Source: Hymenobacter wooponensis (GTDB lineage Bacteria; Bacteroidota; Bacteroidia; Cytophagales; Hymenobacteraceae). From it: a stretch of 64,000 bases of DNA. The translations under genes were made by a program, and so were the position numbers. Each line of letters starts with the position of its first letter. Positions within the stretch are counted from its first letter, which is position 1. Under the pieces are notes generated by a model, which was given only the letters and a program-made list of their open reading frames with translations, did not search any database and was not told where the DNA came from. Location of the stretch: the NCBI RefSeq assembly GCF_004745865.1, contig NZ_SRKZ01000002.1, forward strand, positions 1-64,000, given 5' to 3'. This document shows, piece by piece, positions 1-9,340 of this stretch.

Positions 1-196
1 GACAACGTGGGTCCGGTAGCGTAGCGAATGAGACAAGGAGTTGGCTGAGCATGAAGTGCTTAACGATGTCTAACAAGACAAAGGTCAGCCCTCAAGACAG
101 CGTCTTAGTTTTGATGCGTACGCCCTGTCGGCGCATAACCTTCGTGCGCCGCTCTTCCTGTATATTACTGCCACATAAACATTTACAATTATTCTT
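1..196. other. Left-edge non-coding stretch
   Basis: No convincing gene is visible before the start codon at 197. Short open frames on the minus strand here have no recognisable protein features. The last 40 bases before the plus-strand gene are AT-rich and probably hold its promoter, but I find no clear TAnnTTTG element. Confidence 0.5.
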
Positions 197-1624
197 ATGA
201 AAAGAAATACCCTCCGTTTTTTGTCATTCCTATTAGGGTGTTTTTGCCTAACCATACGAGCTTGGGCCACGCATGCTGTTGGCGGCGAAATCCTGTATGA
301 ACCCATTACGGGCGCTGGAAACCGCTACCATGTCACCATGCGACTCTATCAGGATATCGCAGGTACGAACGTTCGGTTTGGGGAGCAAAAGGCACTTCTC
401 TGCAGCAAAAATAGCTGCGATGGCACAGGCCCTGGCAGCTTCAAGGTCGATTTACTGCGCACACGTCGAATTGCTCCGGATGTTGTATTGTGCACTACTG
501 GCACATTTGAAACCCATGTATTTGAAGGAGATGTAGAATTACCTGCTGGTCGGTGGACACTGAGCACTTTCGCAGAGAGCCGGTCTATTGGTATTTATAA
601 CATAGGTCAGTCGGCTTCACATAACTTATACATAGAGTCCTTTCTAGATAACTCTAGTGGACTGGTGAACCACTCACCAGTATTTACCGCGTACAAGCTA
701 CCTTATATGAGCGGTAACCAACTCCATCAATACAGTTCTAGCGCTTTTGATTTAGATGGGGATTCATTAGTCTACCAAGCAGTTGCACCTTTAGAAAATT
801 TAGCGGCGCAACACAACCAAGCGGCATGCCCTAATGAAATATCCCCCTATGCAGCTGCTCCTCATTTTACAATCGATGCTGCTACTGGAGCATTGCTTTC
901 TACCTCGGCACGGTTCGAGACAGGTGAATTTATTATGCCTGTTCGAGTAGATGAATACCGGAAGCTCAATAATATCTGGACAAAGATTGGCAGCGTTACT
1001 CGCGACCAGACATACCGTAACCGTAGCAGTACCAACCTCAACCCCACCTTCACTGGCCTTACCGTAAACAACAGCACTACCACACAACCACTGGAACAGG
1101 TTATCAAAGTGAATCCCGGCCAAACAGTTGTCCTCACTCTTACAGCTGCTGATGCCGATGCTGGGCAGAAGTTGCGCTTCGTGAGCGACGTGCCATCCAT
1201 TGTACCGGGTGCATCCTTCCAAACTTTAAACGCTACGCAGGCCCGCCTGACGTGGGCCGTGCCAGCCACTTTGCCTTTAGGCCGCTACCGGCTCACTGTT
1301 GCCGTTGCCGATGACAGTTGCCCCCTCAACGCCAGCGAAGTCCGGACCCTTAGTTTTTGGGTTACCAATCAGGTCTTGTCGACGAAAAGGGCACAGCCAC
1401 TCGTGCTCTCGGCCAGCCCTAATCCGTTCCGCACGCAGGTATCATTCAGCGTAGCCACCTCACAGCATGTCACGATAACGGATGGTTTAGGCCGGCTTGT
1501 AGAATACATAAACAGCCGCCCCGATGGTACCGCTACGTGGCGCCCCGCTACTTCGGTAGCCCCTGGCATTTATTTCGCCCGCTCTGCTGATGGCCAACAG
1601 TTCGTGCGACTTGTGCGGGAATAG
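197..1624 (+). CDS. T9SS-sorted surface protein of unknown function
   Basis: 475 residues. A basic N-terminus and hydrophobic stretch look like a signal peptide ending near residue 24. The mature protein begins with THAVGGEI, an opening I recall from large secreted Bacteroidota surface and gliding-associated proteins. The middle is beta-rich and Thr/Ser/Asn-rich, with an Ig-like section around residues 290-390. The last ~75 residues have the layout of a type A T9SS C-terminal sorting domain (SPNPF, then GLGRLV, then PGIYF and a final VRLV strand). It is therefore likely exported and anchored or released at the cell surface. It stands alone on the plus strand and converges on the receptor gene downstream across a long hairpin. 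No enzymatic motif is visible. Confidence 0.75.
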   Translation: MKRNTLRFLSFLLGCFCLTIRAWATHAVGGEILYEPITGAGNRYHVTMRLYQDIAGTNVRFGEQKALLCSKNSCDGTGPGSFKVDLLRTRRIAPDVVLCTTGTFETHVFEGDVELPAGRWTLSTFAESRSIGIYNIGQSASHNLYIESFLDNSSGLVNHSPVFTAYKLPYMSGNQLHQYSSSAFDLDGDSLVYQAVAPLENLAAQHNQAACPNEISPYAAAPHFTIDAATGALLSTSARFETGEFIMPVRVDEYRKLNNIWTKIGSVTRDQTYRNRSSTNLNPTFTGLTVNNSTTTQPLEQVIKVNPGQTVVLTLTAADADAGQKLRFVSDVPSIVPGASFQTLNATQARLTWAVPATLPLGRYRLTVAVADDSCPLNASEVRTLSFWVTNQVLSTKRAQPLVLSASPNPFRTQVSFSVATSQHVTITDGLGRLVEYINSRPDGTATWRPATSVAPGIYFARSADGQQFVRLVRE

Positions 1625-1646
1625 AGGAAAGTCAACGTATAAAAAT

Positions 1647-1700
1647 CACCTCAAAGCAAAAGCGCTGGCTCTTAGGAGTCAGCGCTTTTGCTTTGAGGTG
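1647..1700. terminator. Bidirectional hairpin terminator, 21-bp perfect stem
   Basis: Positions 1647-1667 and 1680-1700 are exact reverse complements around a 12-base loop. The stem sits between two convergent genes and contains A-rich and T-rich halves, so it can terminate transcription from both sides. It is followed at once by the palindrome GGCCTAGGCC (1700-1709). Confidence 0.85.
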
Positions 1701-1712
1701 GCCTAGGCCAGT

Positions 1713-4556
1713 CTACTTGGTAGTAGGCAGGTTCACGATGACGCGGGCGAAGTAGAAGCCGCCGTTGTAGCCGAACTGGTTGGGGTTGTAGATGGTACGG
1801 CCACGGTTGGTGTTGTCGAGGCTGGAGTTGTAGTTCAGCAGCGGGTCGACTGAGAAGTTGGTGGCACTGTTGCGCGGATCGACCTTGTATTTGTCGGGGT
1901 AGACGTTGAAGATGTTGTTAGCTCCTACTGTCAGGCCAATTTGCTTGGTTACCTGAGCGCTCAGGGTCAAATCTGTTACCCATTTGGCTCGGAAGGTTTG
2001 GTCGATAGAGGAGTACAGGAAATTGGGGTTGCCGGCGGGGCTGCCCAGGCGGGCGTCCTTGTACTGCACAGCTCCAAAACGCACCGTGCGGGCCTCCAGG
2101 CTGAAGATGCCCAAAGAATAACCGGCCGTCAGGTTGATTTTGCTGCGAGGTTGGGCGTTTTCGAGGCGGCCGCGCTGCTGACGGTCGAACAGTGTATTCT
2201 GTAGGCCAGTCTGGTCGGCATCAATGGTGGCGGAGCTATTCACCTTGCGCACCTTGGTCTCGTTGAAGTTGGCTGCTACGGTTAGATTCAGGTTACCAGG
2301 GCCTAGTGGCATACGCTGGTTCGCCACAATATCAATCCCGCGGGTACGGGTGTTCACGGCGTTGGCAAAGAACTGCACCTGACTCACGGGCAGATTACCC
2401 AAGATGGTATTCACGGTAGCATTAGCGCGGCTAAACTGCGACGACAGCACAATCCGGTCCCGAATATCAATCTGATAAGCATCAACGGTAATAGAGCCGC
2501 TCTTCAGAATGCGAGCTGTGAGACCCAAGCTGTAGTTCTTCGACTTCTCCTGCTTCAGTGCCGCTACCCCAAAGCCTTGCTGACCAGTGGCGCCGGGCGT
2601 AAAGCTGTTGCGCACGATGGGGTTGTCGTTGCTGACGGTGAGAACCTGGTTGGGGGCGCCCTGCACAAACTGGGTGCTGGTGTTGGTGAAGTAGCGCTGC
2701 TGCAAAGAAGGCGCCCGGAAGCCGTTGCTGAGGGCGCCACGCACGGCCACATCGGGCAGAATGCTATAGCGGGCGGCCAGCTTACCACTCACATTCGAGC
2801 CAAAGTCGCTGTAGCGCTCAGCGCGGCCGGCTAGGCCTACCAGCAGCTTTTCGGTGATGTCGCTTTCCAGGTCGAGGTAGCCTGCTACATTATGCCGGGA
2901 GCGGTTTAGAGCATCAGAAGGCTGATAGCCGGGGAATACCTGCGCGCCAGCCGCAGCAAACGTGGGCGGAGTGCCCGGCGTCACGACGCGGCCGTAGTTT
3001 TCATATGAGCCCCGTTCACCAGCTTTGATGCGGTAGTTGTCGTCGCGGTATTCGCCGCCGAAGGCCACGTTTAGGGTACTCAGCACGGCTACGTTAGTGA
3101 AGCGCCGCGTGAAGTTGAGGTTAGAGGTATTCTGCCGGAAGGCAATAGTGCCGGCGTAGAAATTGGTGGGGCTAATGCCAATGGGCAACGACGCATTCAG
3201 CGTGTTACTGATGTCGAACCGGATTTCGTTGCGGCCGTAGGTGTTGCTCAAATCAATATCAAACCCCAACGCCCGCGCCCGCAGCCCCGAAATGATCGAC
3301 TGATCATTGATGGTGGTATTAATGAAGGGCAGGAATCCATTGGGGTAGATGGTGGCATCAACCTGAGTAATCTGGTTGGGTAAGCGGTAGAAGCCGGCGG
3401 CCTTGCCCGTCCGCTGCATGGCTCCAGCCGTTACGTAGGCCTCTAGGCCTATGGCGGGGGCCAGCTTGTAGCCAAAGTTTAAGAAGCCCCCGTAGTTACG
3501 GGCCTCCGACTGGCCTAGCCGCAGGTTTTTGCGGTCATAACCGTTTTGTGCTACCAGGGCATCATCCTGGGCTTTCAAATCGCGACGCTTATCCTCCGTG
3601 TTGGCACTACCGGGGTAGTTGCCCCCGTTACCTCCGAGATAAATGAGGGGTGCCGTATCAATGCCGCTGCGGTTGGTGTAGCCCCGGTTGCTAAACTGCC
3701 CGCTCAGATCGAGGTAGCCGCGGCCGTTGAGGCCTACACCCACGTTGGCATCGGCTTGGTACAGGCGGCCGTCGCCTTCATAAGTCTCCCCTACCGTGCT
3801 GCTGGCCTGCACACCGGTGGTATCATCTTTTAGCTGAATGTTGATGACGCCAGCAATGGCATCGGAGCCATACTGCGCCGCCGCACCATCGCGTAGCACT
3901 TCAATACGCTTGATGGAAGCATTCGGAATAGTATTTAGGTCGGTACCTACGGAGCCGCGCCCTACCGTACCGTTGATGTTCACTAGCGCCGACGAGTGCC
4001 GACGCTTGCCGTTCACCAGCACCAGTACTTGGTCGGGGCCTAGACCACGCAGGGAGGCGGGGTCCACATGGTCGGTGCCATCGGAAATGGCTTGCCGCGA
4101 CGACTGAAACGACGGCGCGATATACGTCAGGATTTGTGAAACATCAGTCTGGGCAAACACCTTGATTTCACGGGCTGAAATCACATCGACGGGGGCCGTG
4201 GTCAGGATGTTAGAACGGCCTTCGGTAGCCCGGGAACCCGTTACTACCACCTCATTCAGGGCAGTTTCATTATCCACTAGCCGGACATCAATGGAAGTAC
4301 GGCCATTTACCGCAATCTGCTGGGTAGCCGAGCCCACCGCCGAAACAACTAAGGTGGCCGTGGGCGGTACGCTTAAACTGTAGCGGCCGCTGCCATCGGT
4401 GCTGGTGCCGTTGGTGGTGCCCTTTTCTAGTACGGTTACGCCCGGCTGCGCCGCGCCGTTGTTGTCCAACACCCGTCCAGTGACGGTAATATTTTGGGCC
4501 TGCGCCTGGCTCACAATGGCAATGGCTACTGCGGGGAGAAGTAGTAGTCTCTTCAT
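1713..4556 (-). CDS. TonB-dependent outer-membrane receptor (tandem copy 1)
   Basis: 947 residues, the usual size for a TonB-dependent transporter. Signal peptide 1-20 (ends AQAQ). Residues ~22-105 form a carboxypeptidase-regulatory-like beta-sandwich (ITVTGRV, TSTDGSGRYSL). A TonB-box-like NEVVVTGSR follows near residue 100, then a plug domain (about 115-245, with RGLGPDQVLVLVNGKRRH and DAIAGVINI). The rest is beta-barrel ending in an aromatic-rich strand. It is not a classical SusC: the box lacks VVVGYG and no SusD gene is adjacent. The ligand cannot be read from sequence; iron-complex or other small-nutrient uptake is the family default. It is a close paralogue of the next gene, in the same orientation. 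The intervening terminator suggests a separate transcript. Confidence 0.9.
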   Translation of the reverse strand: MKRLLLLPAVAIAIVSQAQAQNITVTGRVLDNNGAAQPGVTVLEKGTTNGTSTDGSGRYSLSVPPTATLVVSAVGSATQQIAVNGRTSIDVRLVDNETALNEVVVTGSRATEGRSNILTTAPVDVISAREIKVFAQTDVSQILTYIAPSFQSSRQAISDGTDHVDPASLRGLGPDQVLVLVNGKRRHSSALVNINGTVGRGSVGTDLNTIPNASIKRIEVLRDGAAAQYGSDAIAGVINIQLKDDTTGVQASSTVGETYEGDGRLYQADANVGVGLNGRGYLDLSGQFSNRGYTNRSGIDTAPLIYLGGNGGNYPGSANTEDKRRDLKAQDDALVAQNGYDRKNLRLGQSEARNYGGFLNFGYKLAPAIGLEAYVTAGAMQRTGKAAGFYRLPNQITQVDATIYPNGFLPFINTTINDQSIISGLRARALGFDIDLSNTYGRNEIRFDISNTLNASLPIGISPTNFYAGTIAFRQNTSNLNFTRRFTNVAVLSTLNVAFGGEYRDDNYRIKAGERGSYENYGRVVTPGTPPTFAAAGAQVFPGYQPSDALNRSRHNVAGYLDLESDITEKLLVGLAGRAERYSDFGSNVSGKLAARYSILPDVAVRGALSNGFRAPSLQQRYFTNTSTQFVQGAPNQVLTVSNDNPIVRNSFTPGATGQQGFGVAALKQEKSKNYSLGLTARILKSGSITVDAYQIDIRDRIVLSSQFSRANATVNTILGNLPVSQVQFFANAVNTRTRGIDIVANQRMPLGPGNLNLTVAANFNETKVRKVNSSATIDADQTGLQNTLFDRQQRGRLENAQPRSKINLTAGYSLGIFSLEARTVRFGAVQYKDARLGSPAGNPNFLYSSIDQTFRAKWVTDLTLSAQVTKQIGLTVGANNIFNVYPDKYKVDPRNSATNFSVDPLLNYNSSLDNTNRGRTIYNPNQFGYNGGFYFARVIVNLPTTK

Positions 4557-4799
4557 ACAAGGAATGAATGGTAAGAATTAGAGTTGCGGGCGAAATGCCA
4601 AAGAAGACTTAAATCAATAGTGGGCATTTTGGCAGGCAGAGACGCGGCTTACTTTGGTCAATATAATCACCGAATATTGACAACTGACTATTTGCTGTCG
4701 AGATATTGCTTTTCCTCGACCAACGTTATCATATTGAAGCCCAGCATGAACTACTGCACGGCTAGCACATCCTACTCCTCCTTTCATACCAAGCAAAAA

Positions 4800-4833
4800 A
4801 GGCTGCCTCAGCACATACATGCTGAGGCAGCCT
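4800..4833 (-). terminator. Rho-independent terminator of the second receptor gene
   Basis: A 13-bp perfect stem (4800-4812 with 4821-4833) surrounds an 8-base loop. Read on the minus strand it is followed by a run of T, so it terminates the receptor gene at 4866-7625. The rest of the 309-bp gap (4557-4865) has no gene. A weak -7-like TATATTGA lies on the minus strand near 4670 and could serve the first receptor, but the match is poor. Confidence 0.85.
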
Positions 4834-4865
4834 ATAATTAAGGTTAGCCTATTGCGGGAACTGGC

Positions 4866-7625
4866 CTAGAAGGATACGTTTACGCGGCCAAAGTAAAACC
4901 CACCACTGTAGCCAAACTGGTTGGAGCTATAGGGGAAGCGGCCACGGTTGGTGGCGTCTAGGGTGGTATAGTTCAGGCTCTGCTCGTTGTTGTTGGGGTC
5001 CTGGTAGAGACGGTCGGGGTACACATCAAACAGGTTATTCACGCCAATGCTCACGCCCACCTGCTTCAGCACCTGCGCACTCAGCACCAAATCCGTCACC
5101 CACTTAGCTGAGAAGGTTTGGTCGATGTACGAACGATCGGGGTTGGCATCTTTAGTTTGAATTTCCCCAAAGCGCACCGTGCGCACGTTCACGCTAAAGA
5201 TTTTGTAGCCGTAATCAGCACTTAAGTTGATTTTGCTGCGGGGCTGGCCGTTTTCGAGGCGGGCACGCTGGGCCCGGTCGAAGAGGGTATTCTGCAGGCT
5301 GGCGTTGTTGTCGATGAACTCTGAGCTATTGAAGCTCCGCACGTTCGTCTCGTTGAAGTTGGCCGCGGCCGTCAGCGTTAGGCGGCTGTCAGCACTTAGT
5401 GTTAGGCGCTGGTTAGCTACTATGTCTATACCACGGGTGCGGGTGTTCACGGCGTTGGCAAAAAACTGCACCCCCTGCACTGGGTTTTGGTTTGGGCGCT
5501 GGTTGGCATTGAGAATGGCCGCCACGGCATCCGTACTCCGGCTGAACTGGGAGCTGAGCACAATTCGGTCGTCAATATCAATCTGATAGGCGTCGACCGT
5601 CAACGTGATGTTCCGCAATAAGCGCGCCGTGAGGCCTAGGCTGTAGTTATTGGAGGTTTCTTGCTTGAGCGAGCCAATGCCGAAAGCGCGCGTAATAGGG
5701 TCGTCGTTGTTGGTAGTAAGTACGTCGCGCAACTCACCGCTGGTAAACTGCGTGCTGGAGTTGGTAAAGTAGCGCTGTTGCAAGGAAGGCGCCCGGAAGC
5801 CGTTGCTGATGGCGCCTCGCAGGGCCACATCGGGCGTAAGGCTGTAGCGAGCCGCTAGCTTGCCGCTCACATTGGAGCCAAAATCAGAGTAGCGCTCGGC
5901 GCGGCCAGCTACGCTTACCAGCAACTGCTCTGTAATGTCGCTTTCTAGGTCAATGTACCCCGCCACGTTGGTGCGGGTGCGGTCGGTAGCATCGGCAGGC
6001 CGGTAGCCAGGGAAGCCCTGCGCCCCAAAGGCTGCCCGGGCGCCGTTAACAGTGCGCGTTCCGGCGGCATAGGATCCTTCTTCCCCAGGTTTAATCTGGA
6101 AATTATCGACCCTGAATTCGCCCCCAAAGGCCACGTTCAGCGTGCTGATGACGGGCACACTCGTGAATTTGCGCGAAAAGCCCAGGTTCACTGTATTCTG
6201 CTGAAACACCAGTGTGCCGGCGTAGAACGAGGTAGGGCTGTTTTGTAAAGAGGCATTCAGGGTATTTTCTAGTTCGTAGCGCAGGCTGTTGCGGCCGTAG
6301 GTATTGCTCAAATCAGCGGCAAAGCCCAGCACATTCCCCCGTATGCCCGTGATGATGGAGGCATCGTCAACTGTGCTGTTGATGAAAGGCAGGAAGCCAT
6401 TGGGGTAAATGCTGGGGTCGTTTTGAAGTACTTGGCTGGGCAGGCGATAAAGTGCACCTGCACGCCCCGTACGGCGCGTGAGCCCGCCGGCTACGTAGGC
6501 CTCTAAGCCAATGCTGGGCGCTAGCGTGTAGCCCGCATTCAGGAAGGTGCCGTAGGTGCGCACATCGGAGCTACCCACCCGAATATCGCGGCGGTTGAAG
6601 CCACGCTCTGCCACCAAAGCATCGTCCTGCGCTTTTAGAGCCCGTTTTTGGTCGTCAGACAAACCGCTGGGGTAGTTACCGGTAGTGGTGCCCAAGTAGA
6701 TCAGCGGTGCCGTATCACGTCCGCTACGGTCTACGTAGGAGCGGTTGCTGAACTGCCCACTCAGATCCAGAAAGCCACGCCCACCAAGCCCGATGCCTAC
6801 ATTGGCATCGGCCTGCACTAACTCACCATCCCCCTCGTAGGTTTGGCCTACGGTGCTGCTAGCTTGCACACCCGTGGTATCATCCTTCAGCTGAATGTTG
6901 ATAACGCCGGCAATGGCATCGGAGCCGTACTGCGCGGCGGCGCCTTCACGTAGCACCTCTATGCGCTTGATGGCCGCGGGCGGAATCACGTTCATATCAG
7001 TACCCACAGAGCCGCGGCCTGGTGTACCATTGATATTCACCAGTGCTGAGGTGTGGCGCCGCTTGCCGTTTACCAGTACCAGCACCTGGTCGGGGCCTAG
7101 GCCACGCAGCGTGGCGGGGTCTACGAAGTCAGTACCGTCCGTAACAGTCTGGCGCGTGCTCTGGAAGGAGGGCGCGATGTACGTTAGAATTTGGGTGACA
7201 TCGGTTTGCGCGTAGGCTTTGATTTCGCGGGCCGAAATAACATCTACCGGGGAGGTCGTGAGGATATTGGACCGTCCCTCGGCGGCACGGGAGCCTGTTA
7301 CCACCACTTCATTCAGGGTAGTTTCGTTATCGGCTAGGCGCACGTCAACGGTCGTGCGGCCACTCACTGGAATTTGCTGCGTGGTAGAGCCAATGGCCGA
7401 TACAACTAGGGTGGCAGCCGGCGAAACGCTCAGGCTAAACCGGCCATCAGCATCGGTGCTGGTGCCATTGGTGGTGCCGCGTTCGAGCACGGTTACGCCC
7501 GGCTGACTTTGGCCAGCGGCATTCGTGACGCGGCCCGTGACGGTTATATTTTGGGCCACGGCTGCAAAACTGGTCACTGACAAGGCAGTCACTAGCCCAA
7601 TGCGAGCAGAGAAAAGATTTTCCAT
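4866..7625 (-). CDS. TonB-dependent outer-membrane receptor (tandem copy 2)
   Basis: 919 residues. Signal peptide ~1-24 (ends AAVAQ). Regulatory-like domain ~25-110, NEVVVTGSRAAEGRS, plug with RGLGPDQVLVLVNGKRRH, and barrel to the C-terminus. It is collinear with the neighbouring receptor over the whole length, with strong identity in the plug and scattered differences in the extracellular loops. This is what a tandem duplication followed by loop divergence would leave. The stop codon TAG lies inside a CTAGGCC motif. No SusD, TonB or ABC genes are adjacent, so the substrate stays open. Confidence 0.9.
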   Translation of the reverse strand: MENLFSARIGLVTALSVTSFAAVAQNITVTGRVTNAAGQSQPGVTVLERGTTNGTSTDADGRFSLSVSPAATLVVSAIGSTTQQIPVSGRTTVDVRLADNETTLNEVVVTGSRAAEGRSNILTTSPVDVISAREIKAYAQTDVTQILTYIAPSFQSTRQTVTDGTDFVDPATLRGLGPDQVLVLVNGKRRHTSALVNINGTPGRGSVGTDMNVIPPAAIKRIEVLREGAAAQYGSDAIAGVINIQLKDDTTGVQASSTVGQTYEGDGELVQADANVGIGLGGRGFLDLSGQFSNRSYVDRSGRDTAPLIYLGTTTGNYPSGLSDDQKRALKAQDDALVAERGFNRRDIRVGSSDVRTYGTFLNAGYTLAPSIGLEAYVAGGLTRRTGRAGALYRLPSQVLQNDPSIYPNGFLPFINSTVDDASIITGIRGNVLGFAADLSNTYGRNSLRYELENTLNASLQNSPTSFYAGTLVFQQNTVNLGFSRKFTSVPVISTLNVAFGGEFRVDNFQIKPGEEGSYAAGTRTVNGARAAFGAQGFPGYRPADATDRTRTNVAGYIDLESDITEQLLVSVAGRAERYSDFGSNVSGKLAARYSLTPDVALRGAISNGFRAPSLQQRYFTNSSTQFTSGELRDVLTTNNDDPITRAFGIGSLKQETSNNYSLGLTARLLRNITLTVDAYQIDIDDRIVLSSQFSRSTDAVAAILNANQRPNQNPVQGVQFFANAVNTRTRGIDIVANQRLTLSADSRLTLTAAANFNETNVRSFNSSEFIDNNASLQNTLFDRAQRARLENGQPRSKINLSADYGYKIFSVNVRTVRFGEIQTKDANPDRSYIDQTFSAKWVTDLVLSAQVLKQVGVSIGVNNLFDVYPDRLYQDPNNNEQSLNYTTLDATNRGRFPYSSNQFGYSGGFYFGRVNVSF

Positions 7626-8121
7626 ACAGGTAAGCGAATAAGGGGAACAACTACACAGCTCCTAGGCCAGTGTATGGCAGCCAAGAGACAGTCAACTCAG
7701 AAAAACATGTTGCGGCTCCTACTACATAAAAACTTTATGAAGCGCCTTTACCATCGATGCCCATTACAGGCCTTTCGCGCACATACGCATAACCACAGGC
7801 AAACGCCGGTAGTGTTCAGCTAACATATAGTAATGGTAAGAGCCGGAATTTGGCAGATTACTTCTGCCTATGCTGCGCGTAGGCAGCCTTCCACCGTGTC
7901 AACAACAGCAACAACATCCCGCTGCAGCAAAACCAACGGGCAGCTGAACATAGGCGGAAAGAGGCAAGCAGGTAACAAGCCGCCGGGTTGCGTGCAAATG
8001 CAGGGCAGCTGCGGGAGAATTTTTCACGTGGCAACAACAAAAAGCCGGGCAGGCAGTGGCCTAGCATCCGGCATCTGACGCCAACTACTACTAACCGAAG
8101 TAAATTGTTTTATCTCTCCTG
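7626..8121. other. 496-bp gap without a supported gene
   Basis: This gap lies between the 5' end of the second receptor and the 3' end of the MBL hydrolase. Open frames of 69-81 codons exist on both strands but show low-complexity, Cys/Ser-rich or Gln-rich translations with no start-site or domain support. It carries two GGCCTAG-type sites (near 7672 and 8059). The receptor promoter should lie in its left part. I could not identify it. Confidence 0.5.
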
Positions 8122-9138
8122 CTATTTGCTGGCCAAGGCGCCAAGCGTGTTTGTTAGATAAGCTTGCCACCAGTATGCGCCTAATGGCCCCTCGGCTACG
8201 GTTACGCGCTGCCCCGGCGCGGGCAATAATAAGGTAACATCTGGCCTAGCCTCTGCTACTAAGCGGTCAGCCGGCTCGTGCCAGCTATGGAAAGCGAGGT
8301 TAAACGTGGCCCAATGAAGAGGTAGCAGCGCCCCCCCACCTAGAGCTTGGTGAGCAGCCAATGCATGAGTGGGGCCCATGTGAATATTGGCCCATTGCTC
8401 ATCGTATGCCCCTACTTCCAACATTACTAGGTCAAACGGTCCGTAGACCTCTCCTATCTCGCTGAAGCCGGCTTCAAAAGGCCCAGAGTCGCCGCCGAAG
8501 AACGCGCGATGTTTGGGTCCCAGAATGCACCATGAGGCCCATAAGGTATTGTCGCGGGTGAGGCCGCGGCCAGTAAAGTGGCGAGCCGGGGTGGCAGCCA
8601 ACGTATGCGAGTGGCCTACGCGCACCTCTTGCCACCAGTCTAGCTCCGTGATTTGCGCAGCTGCCACGCCCCAGCGCCGCAAGTGCCCACCTACTCCTAA
8701 CGGGCAAAAAAACGCAACCCCAGTGCGGGCTAGCTCCCGAATGGCATCTTTATCAAGATGATCGTAGTGGTCGTGGGAGAGTACTACGCCATCCAGGGGC
8801 GGCAGTTCGGTTAGGGCCAGTGGTGGTGCAAAGAAACGCTTGGGGCCAAGAGCCACCGGAGAAGCTCGCAGCCGCCACACGGGGTCAGTCAAGAAACGTA
8901 GGCCATCTATTTCAATAAGCGTAGAGGAATGCCCAAACCACGTCACGCGCAGCGCATCGGTGGGCACGGGCTCGTGCAGGGCGGCTACATCGGCCCGGAA
9001 GGGCCCTAGCGGAGTGCGGGGTTCTCGCTCCTCTTTGCCAGTTAACCACCGCCGGAGCATCACACCATAGTTTGCCGACATGCTGGTGGGAATGGTATTT
9101 AGGTATTTTTTGCCGTTGAAGCGGGAAGGAGTTTTCAT
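8122..9138 (-). CDS. MBL-fold metal-dependent hydrolase (UlaG/NAPE-PLD-like)
   Basis: 338 residues. Metallo-beta-lactamase superfamily: VTWFGHSS near residue 65, LTDPV near 80, the metal-binding HDHYDHLD near residue 125, a His in TPARHFTGRG near 185, and FGGDSG near 215 with further His residues (HWATFN) toward the C-terminus. This pattern fits the cytosolic, two-metal N-acyl-phosphatidylethanolamine phospholipase D/UlaG-like branch rather than true beta-lactamases. No signal peptide. The natural substrate is unknown, and a phosphodiester or lactone is only the family precedent. It stands divergent from the hybrid kinase with a 202-bp shared upstream region. Confidence 0.8.
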   Translation of the reverse strand: MKTPSRFNGKKYLNTIPTSMSANYGVMLRRWLTGKEEREPRTPLGPFRADVAALHEPVPTDALRVTWFGHSSTLIEIDGLRFLTDPVWRLRASPVALGPKRFFAPPLALTELPPLDGVVLSHDHYDHLDKDAIRELARTGVAFFCPLGVGGHLRRWGVAAAQITELDWWQEVRVGHSHTLAATPARHFTGRGLTRDNTLWASWCILGPKHRAFFGGDSGPFEAGFSEIGEVYGPFDLVMLEVGAYDEQWANIHMGPTHALAAHQALGGGALLPLHWATFNLAFHSWHEPADRLVAEARPDVTLLLPAPGQRVTVAEGPLGAYWWQAYLTNTLGALASK

Positions 9139-9340
9139 GCAGAGTAGTCACCGCTTATGCAGTGCTGTTACTCAGACGAGTAACCCATTAGTTTACTTTA
9201 AGTGGCCTAGCTACCGCAATCCATTGCGGAAAAATACCACCCCAAATTTTGGACTGTTACTGTCCAATGCCAGTGCGCAAATTCTGTTTTTTATTTGCTG
9301 AGTGCTACTTTGTGGTTAATTGGCCTTTTGCCTCCTTACC

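Noticed and set aside
1713..7625. SusC/SusD polysaccharide utilisation locus
   Set aside because: Neither receptor has the SusC VVVGYG box and no SusD gene is near.
7833..8078. Open frames of 69-81 codons on both strands in the gap before the MBL hydrolase
   Set aside because: Composition looks like translated non-coding DNA. No start context or domain, and the two frames contradict each other.
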